Shown: piece by piece, positions 34,178-42,803 of the stretch
Position numbering within the stretch: the stretch's first letter is position 1
Layout of the letters: each line of letters starts with the position of its first letter
Assembly (NCBI GenBank): GCA_902490005.1
Contig: CABUCM010000011.1
Location: forward strand, 1-64,000
From: an uncultured Ruminiclostridium sp.
GTDB lineage: Bacteria; Bacillota; Clostridia; Oscillospirales; Acutalibacteraceae
Direction of reading: 5' to 3'
DNA: 64,000 nucleotides
Position numbers and translations under genes: made by a program
Notes under the pieces: generated by a model
What the model was told of the DNA's origin: nothing
The model's database searches: none
The model's input: only the letters and a program-made list of their open reading frames with translations

Positions 34178-34249
34178 TACAAGCCCCCCTTTTTGGTATT
34201 GTATCTATATGAAAGGATAGGGCCTGTTTAGAACTGAACTATAAGGAAA

Positions 34250-34290
34250 AAGAGGCCAGCGGGAAGAAAACCTATTTCGGTTTTCTCACA
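34250..34290 (-). terminator. Probable terminator of the EF-G-like gene
   Basis: Stem AGAAAACC/GGTTTTCT (34265-34272 with 34279-34286) with flanking GCGG/CCCGC pairing, followed on the minus strand by CTCTTTTTCC. The terminator is of moderate quality. Confidence 0.5.
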
Positions 34291-34348
34291 GCCGCTTTCC
34301 TCTTCTTCCTAATGTATGATTTTCAGTTTCCTTGTAAGCTAAGTGTTA

Positions 34349-36430
34349 TTATTCACCGGCGCCGTCCTGGGCGGCTTTGGCCTCCTCAATGACCTTTTGG
34401 GCCACCTGGGCCGGGGCGTCCTCATAGCGGGCGAACTCAAAGGTAAAGGTCCCTCTGCCCTGGGTGCATTGGCGGATAAAGGTGGCGAAATCATCCATTT
34501 CCGCCATTGGGACGTCGGCTTCCACAACCTGCATGCCGTCCTCGCCCGGGTTCATGCCCAGCACGCGGCCCCGGCGCTTATTGATCTCGCCCATAACGTC
34601 GCCCATGTTGGCGTCCGGTACGCAGGCCTTCAAATTGCCGATGGGCTCCAGCAAAGTGGGAGCCGCCTGGGGAATCCCGTTTTTATAGGCGATGGTCGCC
34701 GCCATTTTAAAGGCCATTTCAGAGGAGTCCACCGGGTGGTAGGAGCCGTCGTACAAAGTAGCCTTCAGGCCCACCATGGGGTAGCCCGCCAAAGTGCCCT
34801 TTTGGATACAATCCCGCAGGCCCTTTTCCACCGCCGGGAAGTAGCCCTTGGGCACCGCGCCGCCCACTACCCGCTCGGCAAATTCCAAAGAATCGCTGTC
34901 GCAGGGCTCAAATTCGATCCACACATCGCCGAACTGGCCGTGGCCGCCGGTTTGCTTTTTATGCCGGCCCTGGACGGAAACCTTTTTCCGGATGGTTTCC
35001 CGGTAAGCGATCTTGGGCTTTTTCAGCGTCACTTCCACGCCGAACTTGCTCTTCAATTTGGAAACCACCACATCCAGGTGCTGCTCGCCCATGCCGGAAA
35101 TAATCATCTCGTGGGTTTCCTGGTTATTTTTGAAATGGATGGTGGGATCCTCCTCGCACAGGCGCATTACGCCTTGCGCGACCTTATCCTCCTCGCCCTT
35201 CTTTTTAGGATAAATCGCCATGGAAAGGCTGGGATTGGGGTATTCCACCCCGTCCAGGGTGACCTTGCGCACAGGAGAGCACAGGGTGTCGCCGGTATTG
35301 GTGCTTTGCAGCTTGGGCGCCGCGCCGATATCCCCGGCTGGAATATAGGCGGCGTCCTCCTGTTTTTTACCTCTGACGGTGATAACCTTGGAAATTCTTT
35401 CCTGGTTGCCGGTGCGCATATTCACCAGCGGGGTTTCAGGAGAAACCTTGCCGGAAATCACCTTAAAATAAGAAAGCTTGCCCACAAAGGGGTCCGCGAT
35501 GGTTTTAAAGACGATTGCCGCGGGAGCGCCGTCCTCGTTGACGGAAAGCTCCACCATATTGCCGTCGGGGTCCAGGCCGATCTCGTCGCTCTTTTCTGCG
35601 GCGGAGGGCGCCAGCCACACCAGGCCGTTCAGCAGCTGGTCAATGCCGAAGGTATTGATGGCGTCGCCGCAGAATACGGGGCTGATGGCGCCGCTTTTCA
35701 CACCCTGGCTCACGCCGACGATGACTTCCTCCGGGGTAAATGCCTCGCCGGAGAAGTATTTTTCAAACATTTCGTCGCTGGTTTCCGCAACCGCTTCATA
35801 AATCGCGGTGCGCAGGCCCTCTAGGCGGTCGCCCATATCGGGCATGGGAACCTCGGACACCTTGCCGTCGGGGGCGTAGGCATAGGCCTTATACTCCAGC
35901 AGGTTGACGTAGCAGTTTGCCTGACCGTCTACAATGAACGGAACCACCACCGGGCAGACGGAAGGGCCGAAGGATGCCTTCAGCGTTTCAAACACACGGT
36001 AGAACCGGGCGCTTTCATCGCACAAGCCGTTGACAAAGAACACCTTGGAAAGGCCGCGGCTGTCCGCTGCCTTCACCGCTTTTTCGGTGCCTACGGAAAT
36101 CCCGTTTTTGCCGGATACCGCGATCATTACCGTATCCGCCGCCCGCACGCCTTCCCACAGGCCGCCCTCAAAGTCGAATAGGCCGGGGGTATCGATAAAG
36201 TTCAGCTTTTTGTTTTTCCACTCCACCGGGGCCACCGCGGCGGAAACAGAGGCTTTGCGCTTGATCTCCTCCGGGTCGAAATCGCTAATCGTATTTCCGT
36301 CGGCAATCTTACCCAATCTATCGGAAGCACCGGAAAGATACAGCATCGATTCAATAATAGAGGTCTTACCCGCCCCGCCATGGCCCGCCAGGGCGATATT
36401 CAGAATATTTTTTGCGTTGTACTGTTTCAC
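34349..36430 (-). CDS. EF-G paralogue with degenerate GTPase motifs
   Basis: 693 aa, EF-G length with the full EF-G domain order (G, II, III, IV, V; domain IV starts near YRETIRKKVSVQGRHK). P-loop AGHGGAGKTS (residues 15-24) has GHGG where EF-G has HIDA. G3 reads DTPGLFDF, so the catalytic His of DTPGHVDF is Leu. G4 reads NGLC in place of NKMD. The start is GTG at 36430, supported by AAGGGG 10 nt upstream. It belongs to the EF-G-like (FusA2-type) subfamily; a normal GTPase-driven translocase role is doubtful. Confidence 0.88.
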   Translation of the reverse strand: MKQYNAKNILNIALAGHGGAGKTSIIESMLYLSGASDRLGKIADGNTISDFDPEEIKRKASVSAAVAPVEWKNKKLNFIDTPGLFDFEGGLWEGVRAADTVMIAVSGKNGISVGTEKAVKAADSRGLSKVFFVNGLCDESARFYRVFETLKASFGPSVCPVVVPFIVDGQANCYVNLLEYKAYAYAPDGKVSEVPMPDMGDRLEGLRTAIYEAVAETSDEMFEKYFSGEAFTPEEVIVGVSQGVKSGAISPVFCGDAINTFGIDQLLNGLVWLAPSAAEKSDEIGLDPDGNMVELSVNEDGAPAAIVFKTIADPFVGKLSYFKVISGKVSPETPLVNMRTGNQERISKVITVRGKKQEDAAYIPAGDIGAAPKLQSTNTGDTLCSPVRKVTLDGVEYPNPSLSMAIYPKKKGEEDKVAQGVMRLCEEDPTIHFKNNQETHEMIISGMGEQHLDVVVSKLKSKFGVEVTLKKPKIAYRETIRKKVSVQGRHKKQTGGHGQFGDVWIEFEPCDSDSLEFAERVVGGAVPKGYFPAVEKGLRDCIQKGTLAGYPMVGLKATLYDGSYHPVDSSEMAFKMAATIAYKNGIPQAAPTLLEPIGNLKACVPDANMGDVMGEINKRRGRVLGMNPGEDGMQVVEADVPMAEMDDFATFIRQCTQGRGTFTFEFARYEDAPAQVAQKVIEEAKAAQDGAGE

Positions 36431-36544
36431 GTGTTGTGAACCCCTTTCTTGACTCAGGGCATTTTTAACAATCCCCAAGATAATTTACTTTTCAATTATA
36501 TCTTATATGCACATGGATTTCAATATCCAACCAGAGATTTTCAC

Positions 36545-36585
36545 AAAAAAAGTCTGCCGTAATGCAAAAACATTAGGCAGACTTT
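36545..36585 (-). terminator. Terminator of the rlmB - pseudo-ATPase - SLOG operon
   Basis: A 10-bp stem AAAGTCTGCC/GGCAGACTTT (36549-36558 with 36576-36585) extended by TAATG/CATTA and followed by TTTTTTT on the minus strand. Confidence 0.92.
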
Positions 36586-36594
36586 GTATATATT

Positions 36595-37095
36595 CTATAA
36601 AAATTCGACCCTTTTCACGGTTAAGCCCATCTTTTCAGCATAGTGAACGGTGCTCTGAGTCCCTCCGGTTTTCCCGTGATAGCAGCAGATCACCAGGGAT
36701 GAACGGTCCACCATATAGCGGTTTCGCCGCTGGTAGCACCCGGGAGTATATTTCGGCTGAAGGGTAATGACGTCGTCGCAGCGTTCCAGCAAATTAAAAT
36801 ATTTCTCCCGCCAAAATTCGCTCCAGGCGTTGGCCTGCTCCTCAAAGGGCAAAACCGCGATCAGCCGGAGATCCGGGAATTCGTCCTTCATACCCAGCAC
36901 CGTTTCACCGGCTAGAATATCAAAGCCGGTACAGCCGCCGGTATAAAAAATCCGGTAGTCTTCCTCCGCGGCCTCCCGGACCGCCCCGGACAGCCGCTCC
37001 AGAAAGCTTTGATATTCCTCATTGCCGTCGCTTACCGAAAAAGGCAGCTTCTCCGCCCGGGAGCCGGAAAAGCACACGGCGTCCTCTATCTGCAT
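36595..37095 (-). CDS. DUF1273/YpsA-like SLOG-fold protein
   Basis: 166 aa starting at 37095 with AGGTG upstream, 12 bp after the pseudo-ATPase gene. CFSGSRAEKLPF near the start and FYTGGCTGFDILAGETVL are the SLOG nucleotide-binding glycine loops seen in YpsA. SLOG proteins bind nucleotides or nucleotide-derived ligands; YpsA in B. subtilis has been linked to cell division and stress. Function here is not known. It ends the operon. Confidence 0.85.
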   Translation of the reverse strand: MQIEDAVCFSGSRAEKLPFSVSDGNEEYQSFLERLSGAVREAAEEDYRIFYTGGCTGFDILAGETVLGMKDEFPDLRLIAVLPFEEQANAWSEFWREKYFNLLERCDDVITLQPKYTPGCYQRRNRYMVDRSSLVICCYHGKTGGTQSTVHYAEKMGLTVKRVEFL

Positions 37096-37106
37096 TTCAC
37101 TCACAC

Positions 37107-40100
37107 CTACGGCTTTCTGATCACGGATACCAGCAGGGTAACCACGACCCAAAAAATACTATACAGGGTAATTTCCAGCGCGCCGATTTGGGCTACGCCG
37201 GATATCACTGTTAAAAAGGCCACCATCAAAAAGCTGAGGAGCACAGTGAGCCTTTGCAGCACCAGGGCGGCGGTCATATTTCCCCGCACCCGGACGCAGG
37301 CCGCCAGCACCCTGGCCAGCACGTTGACCCGGCCCTTAGTGGCCAAATACGCCCGGGTAGACGCTTCCTGCTCGCCTTCCAGTTCCTTGAACCGCTTGGC
37401 GTATTCGCCCCCCAGCACTTTAACGGAACGGAAGAACAGGCCAAACCGGTCGCTGACCAGCTTCGCGGTCACATTAGGGTCTGTGGTGGAGACCAGGAAC
37501 GCCACGCCGTTATCCTCCAGGCGCTGAAGCTCCTGCTTCATGGTGGGGCTGAAATCATAATTGGTGACGAGCATTGCCACCAGCTCTCCCGCCGAAGCGA
37601 TATAGGTCACCTGGCGGCCGTTTTGGGTGTGCTCCAGCTCCACTGAACGGTCCGGCGGGGCGACGCCGTGGTTTTCCAGCAGGCTGCGGTTGCCTACCAG
37701 AACCCGCTTGCCCCGTACCCAGCCCATCAGGCCCCGTTCGTCCTCATAGGAGAGGCTGTCCACCGGGGGAAGCTGGCGCTCCTCGCTGACAATCTGCTCG
37801 AACACATGGTAGAGAGGCGAATCCACCGCTTTGAGCATGGCCGCCGCTTCCAGCAAAGCTTTGTCCAGCAGCCTGGTTTCAAAGGCTTTTACCTCATGAA
37901 GCACCACCGCGTTCCTGGGGAACAGGGTGTTACAGTCCAGCACCACCACGTTGGTATCGGCAAACTGGCGGATTCCCGGATACCCCACCACCATGGCGTC
38001 CAGCTTGGAAATCTTTTTGCAAAGCCGGAACACTGGAAAATTCATGGCCAGCATGGTACACATAGGCACGCACACGCACAGGCTTAAGGCAAACGCGGAC
38101 ACCGACGCGTACAAATCCTTGGTGAGGATGAAGCTGACAACTCCCAAAACCAGGGATAAGCCCGCGCTCAGGAAAGAAATCTTCCCGGCAAACTTTTCGC
38201 TGGGGTCCGGCTCATAGGAGAGCTGGAGGAAATTGCTCAAAAAGCCCGTCTTTTTCTGATAAGCGATAATAGGCTCCCCGGCCCCCATGCCCCGGCACAT
38301 TTCCACAGCGGATTCCCGGTCGTTATAAATTTTCGCCGCGTATTTTTCATCCGGCGAACAAATAAATTTAAAATTTAGGTGAACCCTGCGGACAATCATC
38401 AGCTTGCCCCAGGCGTTCAATAACAGGGCCAGCACCGCCAGGTTGGCGTAAAGGCTTAGGTCCGTATTGGTAAACCTTCCGGCTGAAAAAAAGCCGATGA
38501 TAATTTGGAGGGCCGCCGCGGTCCAGGCGAAAGCCACCGGCGCATCGGAATTACCCTTCAGCCTGGGCACGGACAAAAAGCCGTTTTTCAGCGTCGTCAG
38601 GCTTACCGCCCCGGCAACCGCCAGCAAAGCCAGGGACACGCCTAGATAAAGGTAGCTGTTGGTGATAAACACATCCGGCACATCGGGAAGGTTCAGCCTG
38701 GCCATGACCGTAACCACGACGCTGAGAATCATGAGCCCCGCTAAAACCACCGTGCGGATCAAGAGATTCTTCATATTTTTGAAAATCTCTTTTTTAATGG
38801 CAAAGGCGTCCGACGGCTCGGCATAATCCTCTACGATCTCCACCGGCTGGGGCTGAGGCATTACATCCTCAGGGTCTTCTTCCTCCTGAGAAGAAAAAAT
38901 CGCGAAACGCCTTTTTGGCGCCTTTTCTTTGGGCCGTTTTTTTTTAACCGGCTCTAAGGGCTCCTTTTCCTCCCGTTCCAGCAGCCGCTTTCTCTCCTCC
39001 TGCTCCTTCTTTTGGAGCGCCTGGCGGGACATGGCGCACTCCGCCCTCAGATTCTCTCCGAATTTTCCCGCCGCCGTGTTGACCACGGCCAATTCAGGCG
39101 CGTAATGGAACAGCCTTGTATTTTCATGATGCCGGATCTTTTTTCCGGCCTGCAAATCCGCTAGGTTAATGGTCACCGCCTGTACGGCGGTTTTCCCCGC
39201 TATTTCCTCCTTGGCGGAAGGAACCGCCTTAGACGTTTTTACACTTTGTTTCTGGCTTTCCGCCACCACAGTCACCTGGGCGGCCGTCTGGTTTTCCTCC
39301 TGAAGCAGCGCCGCCAGGGGCATACCGCTTAAATCGATGGCCGGAAGGTCCCTGCGCTCGCAGTACATCTTAGCGGCCTCTTTGGCGGTGAGGGTTCTGC
39401 CCGCCTTGGGATCCACCCGGATCACCCGGCTTTTCTGGGCAGAGGCAGGCTTCACTTTGCCGAAAGCCTTTTCATAGCGGCTCACCTGTTTTTCCCTGCT
39501 TGCCGCTGCCGGCGCTTCCGGTTCTGACGGTTCTTCCGTGCCCCCGGTTAGACTGTCCGCCGGTTCATCCAAAACCGGGGCCCCAGCCTCGTTTCCGGCG
39601 GCTGCTTCCGCTTCTTCAGAAATTTTCTCAGGCGCTTCCGGGCTTTCGCCAGCTTCCTGCACTTCGTCCTTTGGCAAAGCGGGAAGCTCTCCGGCTTCAG
39701 GTTCTTCCTTATCAGAAGGTTCCCCTTCTTTGGACCACGCTTTTTCCTTTTCTGAAGCCGCCGGTTCCTCCTGGATGTTTTCCTCTGTTTCTTCCAGTTC
39801 CCGCCCCGCGGTTTCCTCTGGCGCTATCTCCTCCGGCTGGGGGACCCGGGGGTCCTGTTCCGGTTTGGAAACCGTTTCTTTTTCTTTCGGCTTGTCCGCC
39901 TTTTCGGTAATATTTTCCTCTTCGTCATCCCAGAAAAACAGCTCTGGGCGAATGGAGAAATCTTCTTTCTCCTCTTCCGGCAGATCTTCCGCCGCCGCGG
40001 TTTCTTCCTGGGGAATCGCCGCTTCCTCTTCCCAATCGTCCTCCGCGAAAGGATCTTCCCCCTGCTGGGCTTCCGGCATCGTCACCAGATTTTTGAAAAA

Positions 40101-40928
40101 CGCCTTCAGCTTCTGTCCGAAGCTGGCTTTTGGTTGTGTATCCTCTAGATCCTCCTCGTACTCTTCCGGGCCGCTGTAGATTTCTTCTTCCACTTCGCCG
40201 GCCTCCTGGGGAAAAGGCGCTTCATCCGTTTCCTGGAGAACGCCGTCTTCCGCGGCGTTCTCCTTTTGAGGAACCGGAGCGGGATCCTCCGTCCGCTGGG
40301 GAATCAGTTCCACCGGACGGACCACTTCCGTCTTTTCTCCGGTCACCTCGCTGATAATCCTAGCAATCTCTCGGGTACCGTATTGGGGATCATCCATCCT
40401 ATCGTTATCTTTGGCGTTTTTAATCCTTTCAAACGCCTCGGAAAATTCCTCTTTTTTCGGTGTCCAGGTTTGGGCCTTCGGCGCCTCAGCGGGCTCATTG
40501 GGCCTGCCGATTTTGTTGGAACGGCCCAAAGCCTCCAAAATGCCGTTGACCTCTTGGGTCACGCCGATGGGTTTTAACTCCTCAGGCGCTTCCTTTTCTT
40601 TCGCCGCCCCATTGGATTCCTGAGGTTTATGCTGCTGGGCGATGGGCCCTCTCCCATTCTTCAGCGCGTCTAAAATACCACTGATTTCCTGGGTCATCCC
40701 CATCTCCTGCCCGCCGGCCTCTTGTTCTCGCCCGCCCTTGCCATCGGAGAAAAAGAAGCTGGAATTGGCACCGTGGATGCCGCTTTGCTCTTCTTCCCCT
40801 GTGGGCCCCTTTAATTTGATATCGCCGTATTTCAGCATCAGCTCGTCCGGCTCGTCGTCCAGGCTCACCTTTTTAAACTTTCCAGTAAAGGATTGCAGAA
40901 AGCCCTGCTTGTCCTCTTTTTCTTTCAT
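37107..40928 (-). CDS. Giant protein: acidic disordered region fused to a catalytically degenerate P-type-ATPase-like core
   Basis: 1273 aa. Residues 1-705 are low complexity, E/P/A/S/K-rich, with a duplicated short motif TQEISGILDAL / TQEVNGILEAL (79-89, 124-134). From about 710 there is a membrane core with six to eight helices. After the last central helix (CVCVPMC, where P1B pumps have CPC) comes KLDAMVVGYPGIRQFADTN and VLDCNTLFP at the phosphorylation site: Asp998 is kept but DKTGTLT is lost. HP is SPLYHVF; the N-domain-like GKRVLVGNRSLLENHG is kept; TGD is TTD; GDGxxD is absent. Phosphoenzyme chemistry is therefore unlikely. Start chosen by AGGTGAG. It is co-transcribed with rlmB and the SLOG gene. 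Confidence 0.8.
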   Translation of the reverse strand: MKEKEDKQGFLQSFTGKFKKVSLDDEPDELMLKYGDIKLKGPTGEEEQSGIHGANSSFFFSDGKGGREQEAGGQEMGMTQEISGILDALKNGRGPIAQQHKPQESNGAAKEKEAPEELKPIGVTQEVNGILEALGRSNKIGRPNEPAEAPKAQTWTPKKEEFSEAFERIKNAKDNDRMDDPQYGTREIARIISEVTGEKTEVVRPVELIPQRTEDPAPVPQKENAAEDGVLQETDEAPFPQEAGEVEEEIYSGPEEYEEDLEDTQPKASFGQKLKAFFKNLVTMPEAQQGEDPFAEDDWEEEAAIPQEETAAAEDLPEEEKEDFSIRPELFFWDDEEENITEKADKPKEKETVSKPEQDPRVPQPEEIAPEETAGRELEETEENIQEEPAASEKEKAWSKEGEPSDKEEPEAGELPALPKDEVQEAGESPEAPEKISEEAEAAAGNEAGAPVLDEPADSLTGGTEEPSEPEAPAAASREKQVSRYEKAFGKVKPASAQKSRVIRVDPKAGRTLTAKEAAKMYCERRDLPAIDLSGMPLAALLQEENQTAAQVTVVAESQKQSVKTSKAVPSAKEEIAGKTAVQAVTINLADLQAGKKIRHHENTRLFHYAPELAVVNTAAGKFGENLRAECAMSRQALQKKEQEERKRLLEREEKEPLEPVKKKRPKEKAPKRRFAIFSSQEEEDPEDVMPQPQPVEIVEDYAEPSDAFAIKKEIFKNMKNLLIRTVVLAGLMILSVVVTVMARLNLPDVPDVFITNSYLYLGVSLALLAVAGAVSLTTLKNGFLSVPRLKGNSDAPVAFAWTAAALQIIIGFFSAGRFTNTDLSLYANLAVLALLLNAWGKLMIVRRVHLNFKFICSPDEKYAAKIYNDRESAVEMCRGMGAGEPIIAYQKKTGFLSNFLQLSYEPDPSEKFAGKISFLSAGLSLVLGVVSFILTKDLYASVSAFALSLCVCVPMCTMLAMNFPVFRLCKKISKLDAMVVGYPGIRQFADTNVVVLDCNTLFPRNAVVLHEVKAFETRLLDKALLEAAAMLKAVDSPLYHVFEQIVSEERQLPPVDSLSYEDERGLMGWVRGKRVLVGNRSLLENHGVAPPDRSVELEHTQNGRQVTYIASAGELVAMLVTNYDFSPTMKQELQRLEDNGVAFLVSTTDPNVTAKLVSDRFGLFFRSVKVLGGEYAKRFKELEGEQEASTRAYLATKGRVNVLARVLAACVRVRGNMTAALVLQRLTVLLSFLMVAFLTVISGVAQIGALEITLYSIFWVVVTLLVSVIRKP

Positions 40929-40954
40929 CCCGCGCTCACCTACCATCCGCTGTC

Positions 40955-41722
40955 TTATTTCGCTTTGATTTCCAATCTTTGCCTGGCAAATTCATACATT
41001 AAAACTCCCGCCGCCACAGAAGCGTTCAGGGAGTTGATCTTTCCCTGCATGGGCAGGGACAAAATCAGGTCGCATTTTTCTTTTACCAACCGCCCGATTC
41101 CAACGCCCTCGCTGCCGATGACCAGCGCCGCCGGGCCCTTTAGGTCCGCCTGGCACCAGGGAGTTCCCTCCATATCGGCGCCGTAAATCCACAGGCCCCG
41201 CTTCTTCAAATCCTCCAGCGTTGCCGCCAGGTTGGAAACCCGGGCCACAGGCACATATTCCAACGCCCCGGCGGAGGCTTTTCCCACGGTATAAGTCAGC
41301 CCCGCGGACCTGCGTTTTGGGATAATAACCCCATGGGCCCCCGCGCATTCCGCCGTACGGAGAATCGCCCCCAGGTTATGGGGGTCGTTAAGCTCATCCG
41401 CCACAATCAGAAACGGCGGCTCGCCCCGCTGTTCCGCCAGCGCCAGCATATCCTCCACAGAAGCGTACTCGTGGGCCGCGGCCAGGGCCACGATTCCCTG
41501 ATGGTTCACCCCCGGACATAGAAAATCCAGTTTTTTGGGATCCGATTCCTTCACGGCGACTCCCTGAGCCTTTGCCTTGGCGACAATGTCCCCCAGGCTT
41601 CCGTTTCTGGCGCCCCGGGCCACCAAAATACTCTCGATGGGCCTGTCGGAACGGAGGGCTTCCCTGACGGCGTTTCTGCCGGCTATTACATCCTGGGACG
41701 GTTCGGTTCTTTTTTCTGCCAT
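40955..41722 (-). CDS. rlmB: TrmH/SpoU-family 2'-O-methyltransferase, 23S rRNA G2251 type
   Basis: 255 aa. The N-terminal substrate-binding domain begins VIAGRNAVREALRSD. The SPOUT knot motifs are NDPHNLGAILRTAECAGAHG, VIGSEGVGIG and LNASVAAGVLMYEFAR. Family members methylate the ribose of G2251 in 23S rRNA with S-adenosylmethionine. First gene of an operon with the giant pseudo-ATPase (27 bp gap) and a SLOG protein. Confidence 0.93.
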   Translation of the reverse strand: MAEKRTEPSQDVIAGRNAVREALRSDRPIESILVARGARNGSLGDIVAKAKAQGVAVKESDPKKLDFLCPGVNHQGIVALAAAHEYASVEDMLALAEQRGEPPFLIVADELNDPHNLGAILRTAECAGAHGVIIPKRRSAGLTYTVGKASAGALEYVPVARVSNLAATLEDLKKRGLWIYGADMEGTPWCQADLKGPAALVIGSEGVGIGRLVKEKCDLILSLPMQGKINSLNASVAAGVLMYEFARQRLEIKAK

Positions 41723-41767
41723 ATAATCTCCTTTATTCCCGCTTTTTAGGAAAAACCCAAAAAGAAA

Positions 41768-41801
41768 GCTATACTTACCTAATTAAAGATAAGTATAGCA
41801 T
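41768..41801 (-). promoter_or_regulatory. Extended -10 promoter overlapping a 10-bp inverted repeat, upstream of rlmB
   Basis: Minus strand: TGCTATACT (TATACT at 41793-41798) is an extended -10. It lies inside one arm of the inverted repeat GCTATACTTA (41768-41777) and TAAGTATAGC (41790-41799), spacer 12 bp. An operator covering -10 to about +20 is the simplest reading. Confidence 0.5.
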
Positions 41802-41865
41802 ATGTGCGGGGAAAAAAGAAGACATTTTTCGATGATAAAACAGAAACAAATTGGTAAAAAAACAA

Positions 41866-42462
41866 TTAAATTTCTTTTAACGCGTCTAAATAAACCGCTC
41901 CCGTATCCAAATTCCTCGGCGGGATTCCGTAGGTCCCGGTGGAGGGGTCCAAAAACAGGCTGATATGGGGCGGGTTTACGGTGAAGGCCAGGTACATGGC
42001 GATAAACAGGGCCAAGGCAAAGGCCGCGGCCGTAAACCAGGGACGGATCCTTTTCGGGTCCGCCTCCATCAGCTTGCTGGAAACCCAAAAGCCTAATGCC
42101 GCAAACACCACAAAGCCCAGGGTATCCACCCAAGCGTAGCCAGACCCTAAGAACCCGGTATAGAGGAAATAAAAGGCGATGGCGCCCAGCCCCATGGCGT
42201 AAAGCCCCCCGACCCTGGCGGTGACAAAATTTTTCAAAGGCAGCCTGAGAAAGCAAAGCTCCACAATGGACCAGCAGAGATAGGGCAGCGACATGATTTT
42301 TACCGTTTCCCAAACGCTGCCGTTGGCGGCGCCGAACAAAATGGACCACACCGCGCCGCCGGAGAGCCGGTAACTGAAATGGAGCAAAAGCCCGGTAAGG
42401 CAGGTGAACGCTACGCCCCAGGTTTCCAGCTGCTTGAAGCGCTCCTTTTGCTGATAGGTCAT
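41866..42462 (-). CDS. DUF6512-like integral membrane protein
   Basis: 198 aa with six predicted helices. The N-terminal GLLLHFSYRLSGG and NGSVWETVKIM motifs match my memory of the DUF6512 family, whose function is unknown. The start at 42462 is chosen over an upstream in-frame ATG because AGGAGG lies 10 nt before it. It lies 80 bp downstream of the small tail-anchored gene. Confidence 0.78.
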   Translation of the reverse strand: MTYQQKERFKQLETWGVAFTCLTGLLLHFSYRLSGGAVWSILFGAANGSVWETVKIMSLPYLCWSIVELCFLRLPLKNFVTARVGGLYAMGLGAIAFYFLYTGFLGSGYAWVDTLGFVVFAALGFWVSSKLMEADPKRIRPWFTAAAFALALFIAMYLAFTVNPPHISLFLDPSTGTYGIPPRNLDTGAVYLDALKEI

Positions 42463-42542
42463 GAAAAGCCCTCCTCCTATGGTCAAACGGCAAAAAGGCC
42501 GCTGATTATCCATATGAGGAGGGCTCCTTTTTTATGCCTGGC

Positions 42543-42803
42543 CTACAGCGCCATGACCGCCAAAGCGATTCCCGCTCCCGCCAGCGCCGCGGCTCCTAAA
42601 CGAACGCCCCAAAACAGAACTTTGTTTTTCCTGCGGAACGCCGAGGGAGCCCCTAAGCTCTCCAGCACCTGGGTGGCTTCCCGGTGCAGGGCTTCATAGG
42701 ATTCCTGCGTGTATTCCGGCTTGACCACAAACAGCGCCCGCTCATAAAAAGGGCTGTTTGTTTGGGTGACCTCGATCATCTGCCTGTTAACTCCCTTGAT
42801 CAC
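42543..42803 (-). CDS. Small protein with C-terminal membrane anchor
   Basis: 86 aa. A soluble N-terminal part (FYERALFVVKPEYTQESYEAL) is followed by a basic stretch RRKNK and a C-terminal hydrophobic helix of about 22 residues, so a tail-anchored topology. The start is GTG at 42803 with GGGAGG 8 nt upstream; an in-frame ATG at 42779 is an alternative. No family is recognised. Confidence 0.65.
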   Translation of the reverse strand: MIKGVNRQMIEVTQTNSPFYERALFVVKPEYTQESYEALHREATQVLESLGAPSAFRRKNKVLFWGVRLGAAALAGAGIALAVMAL

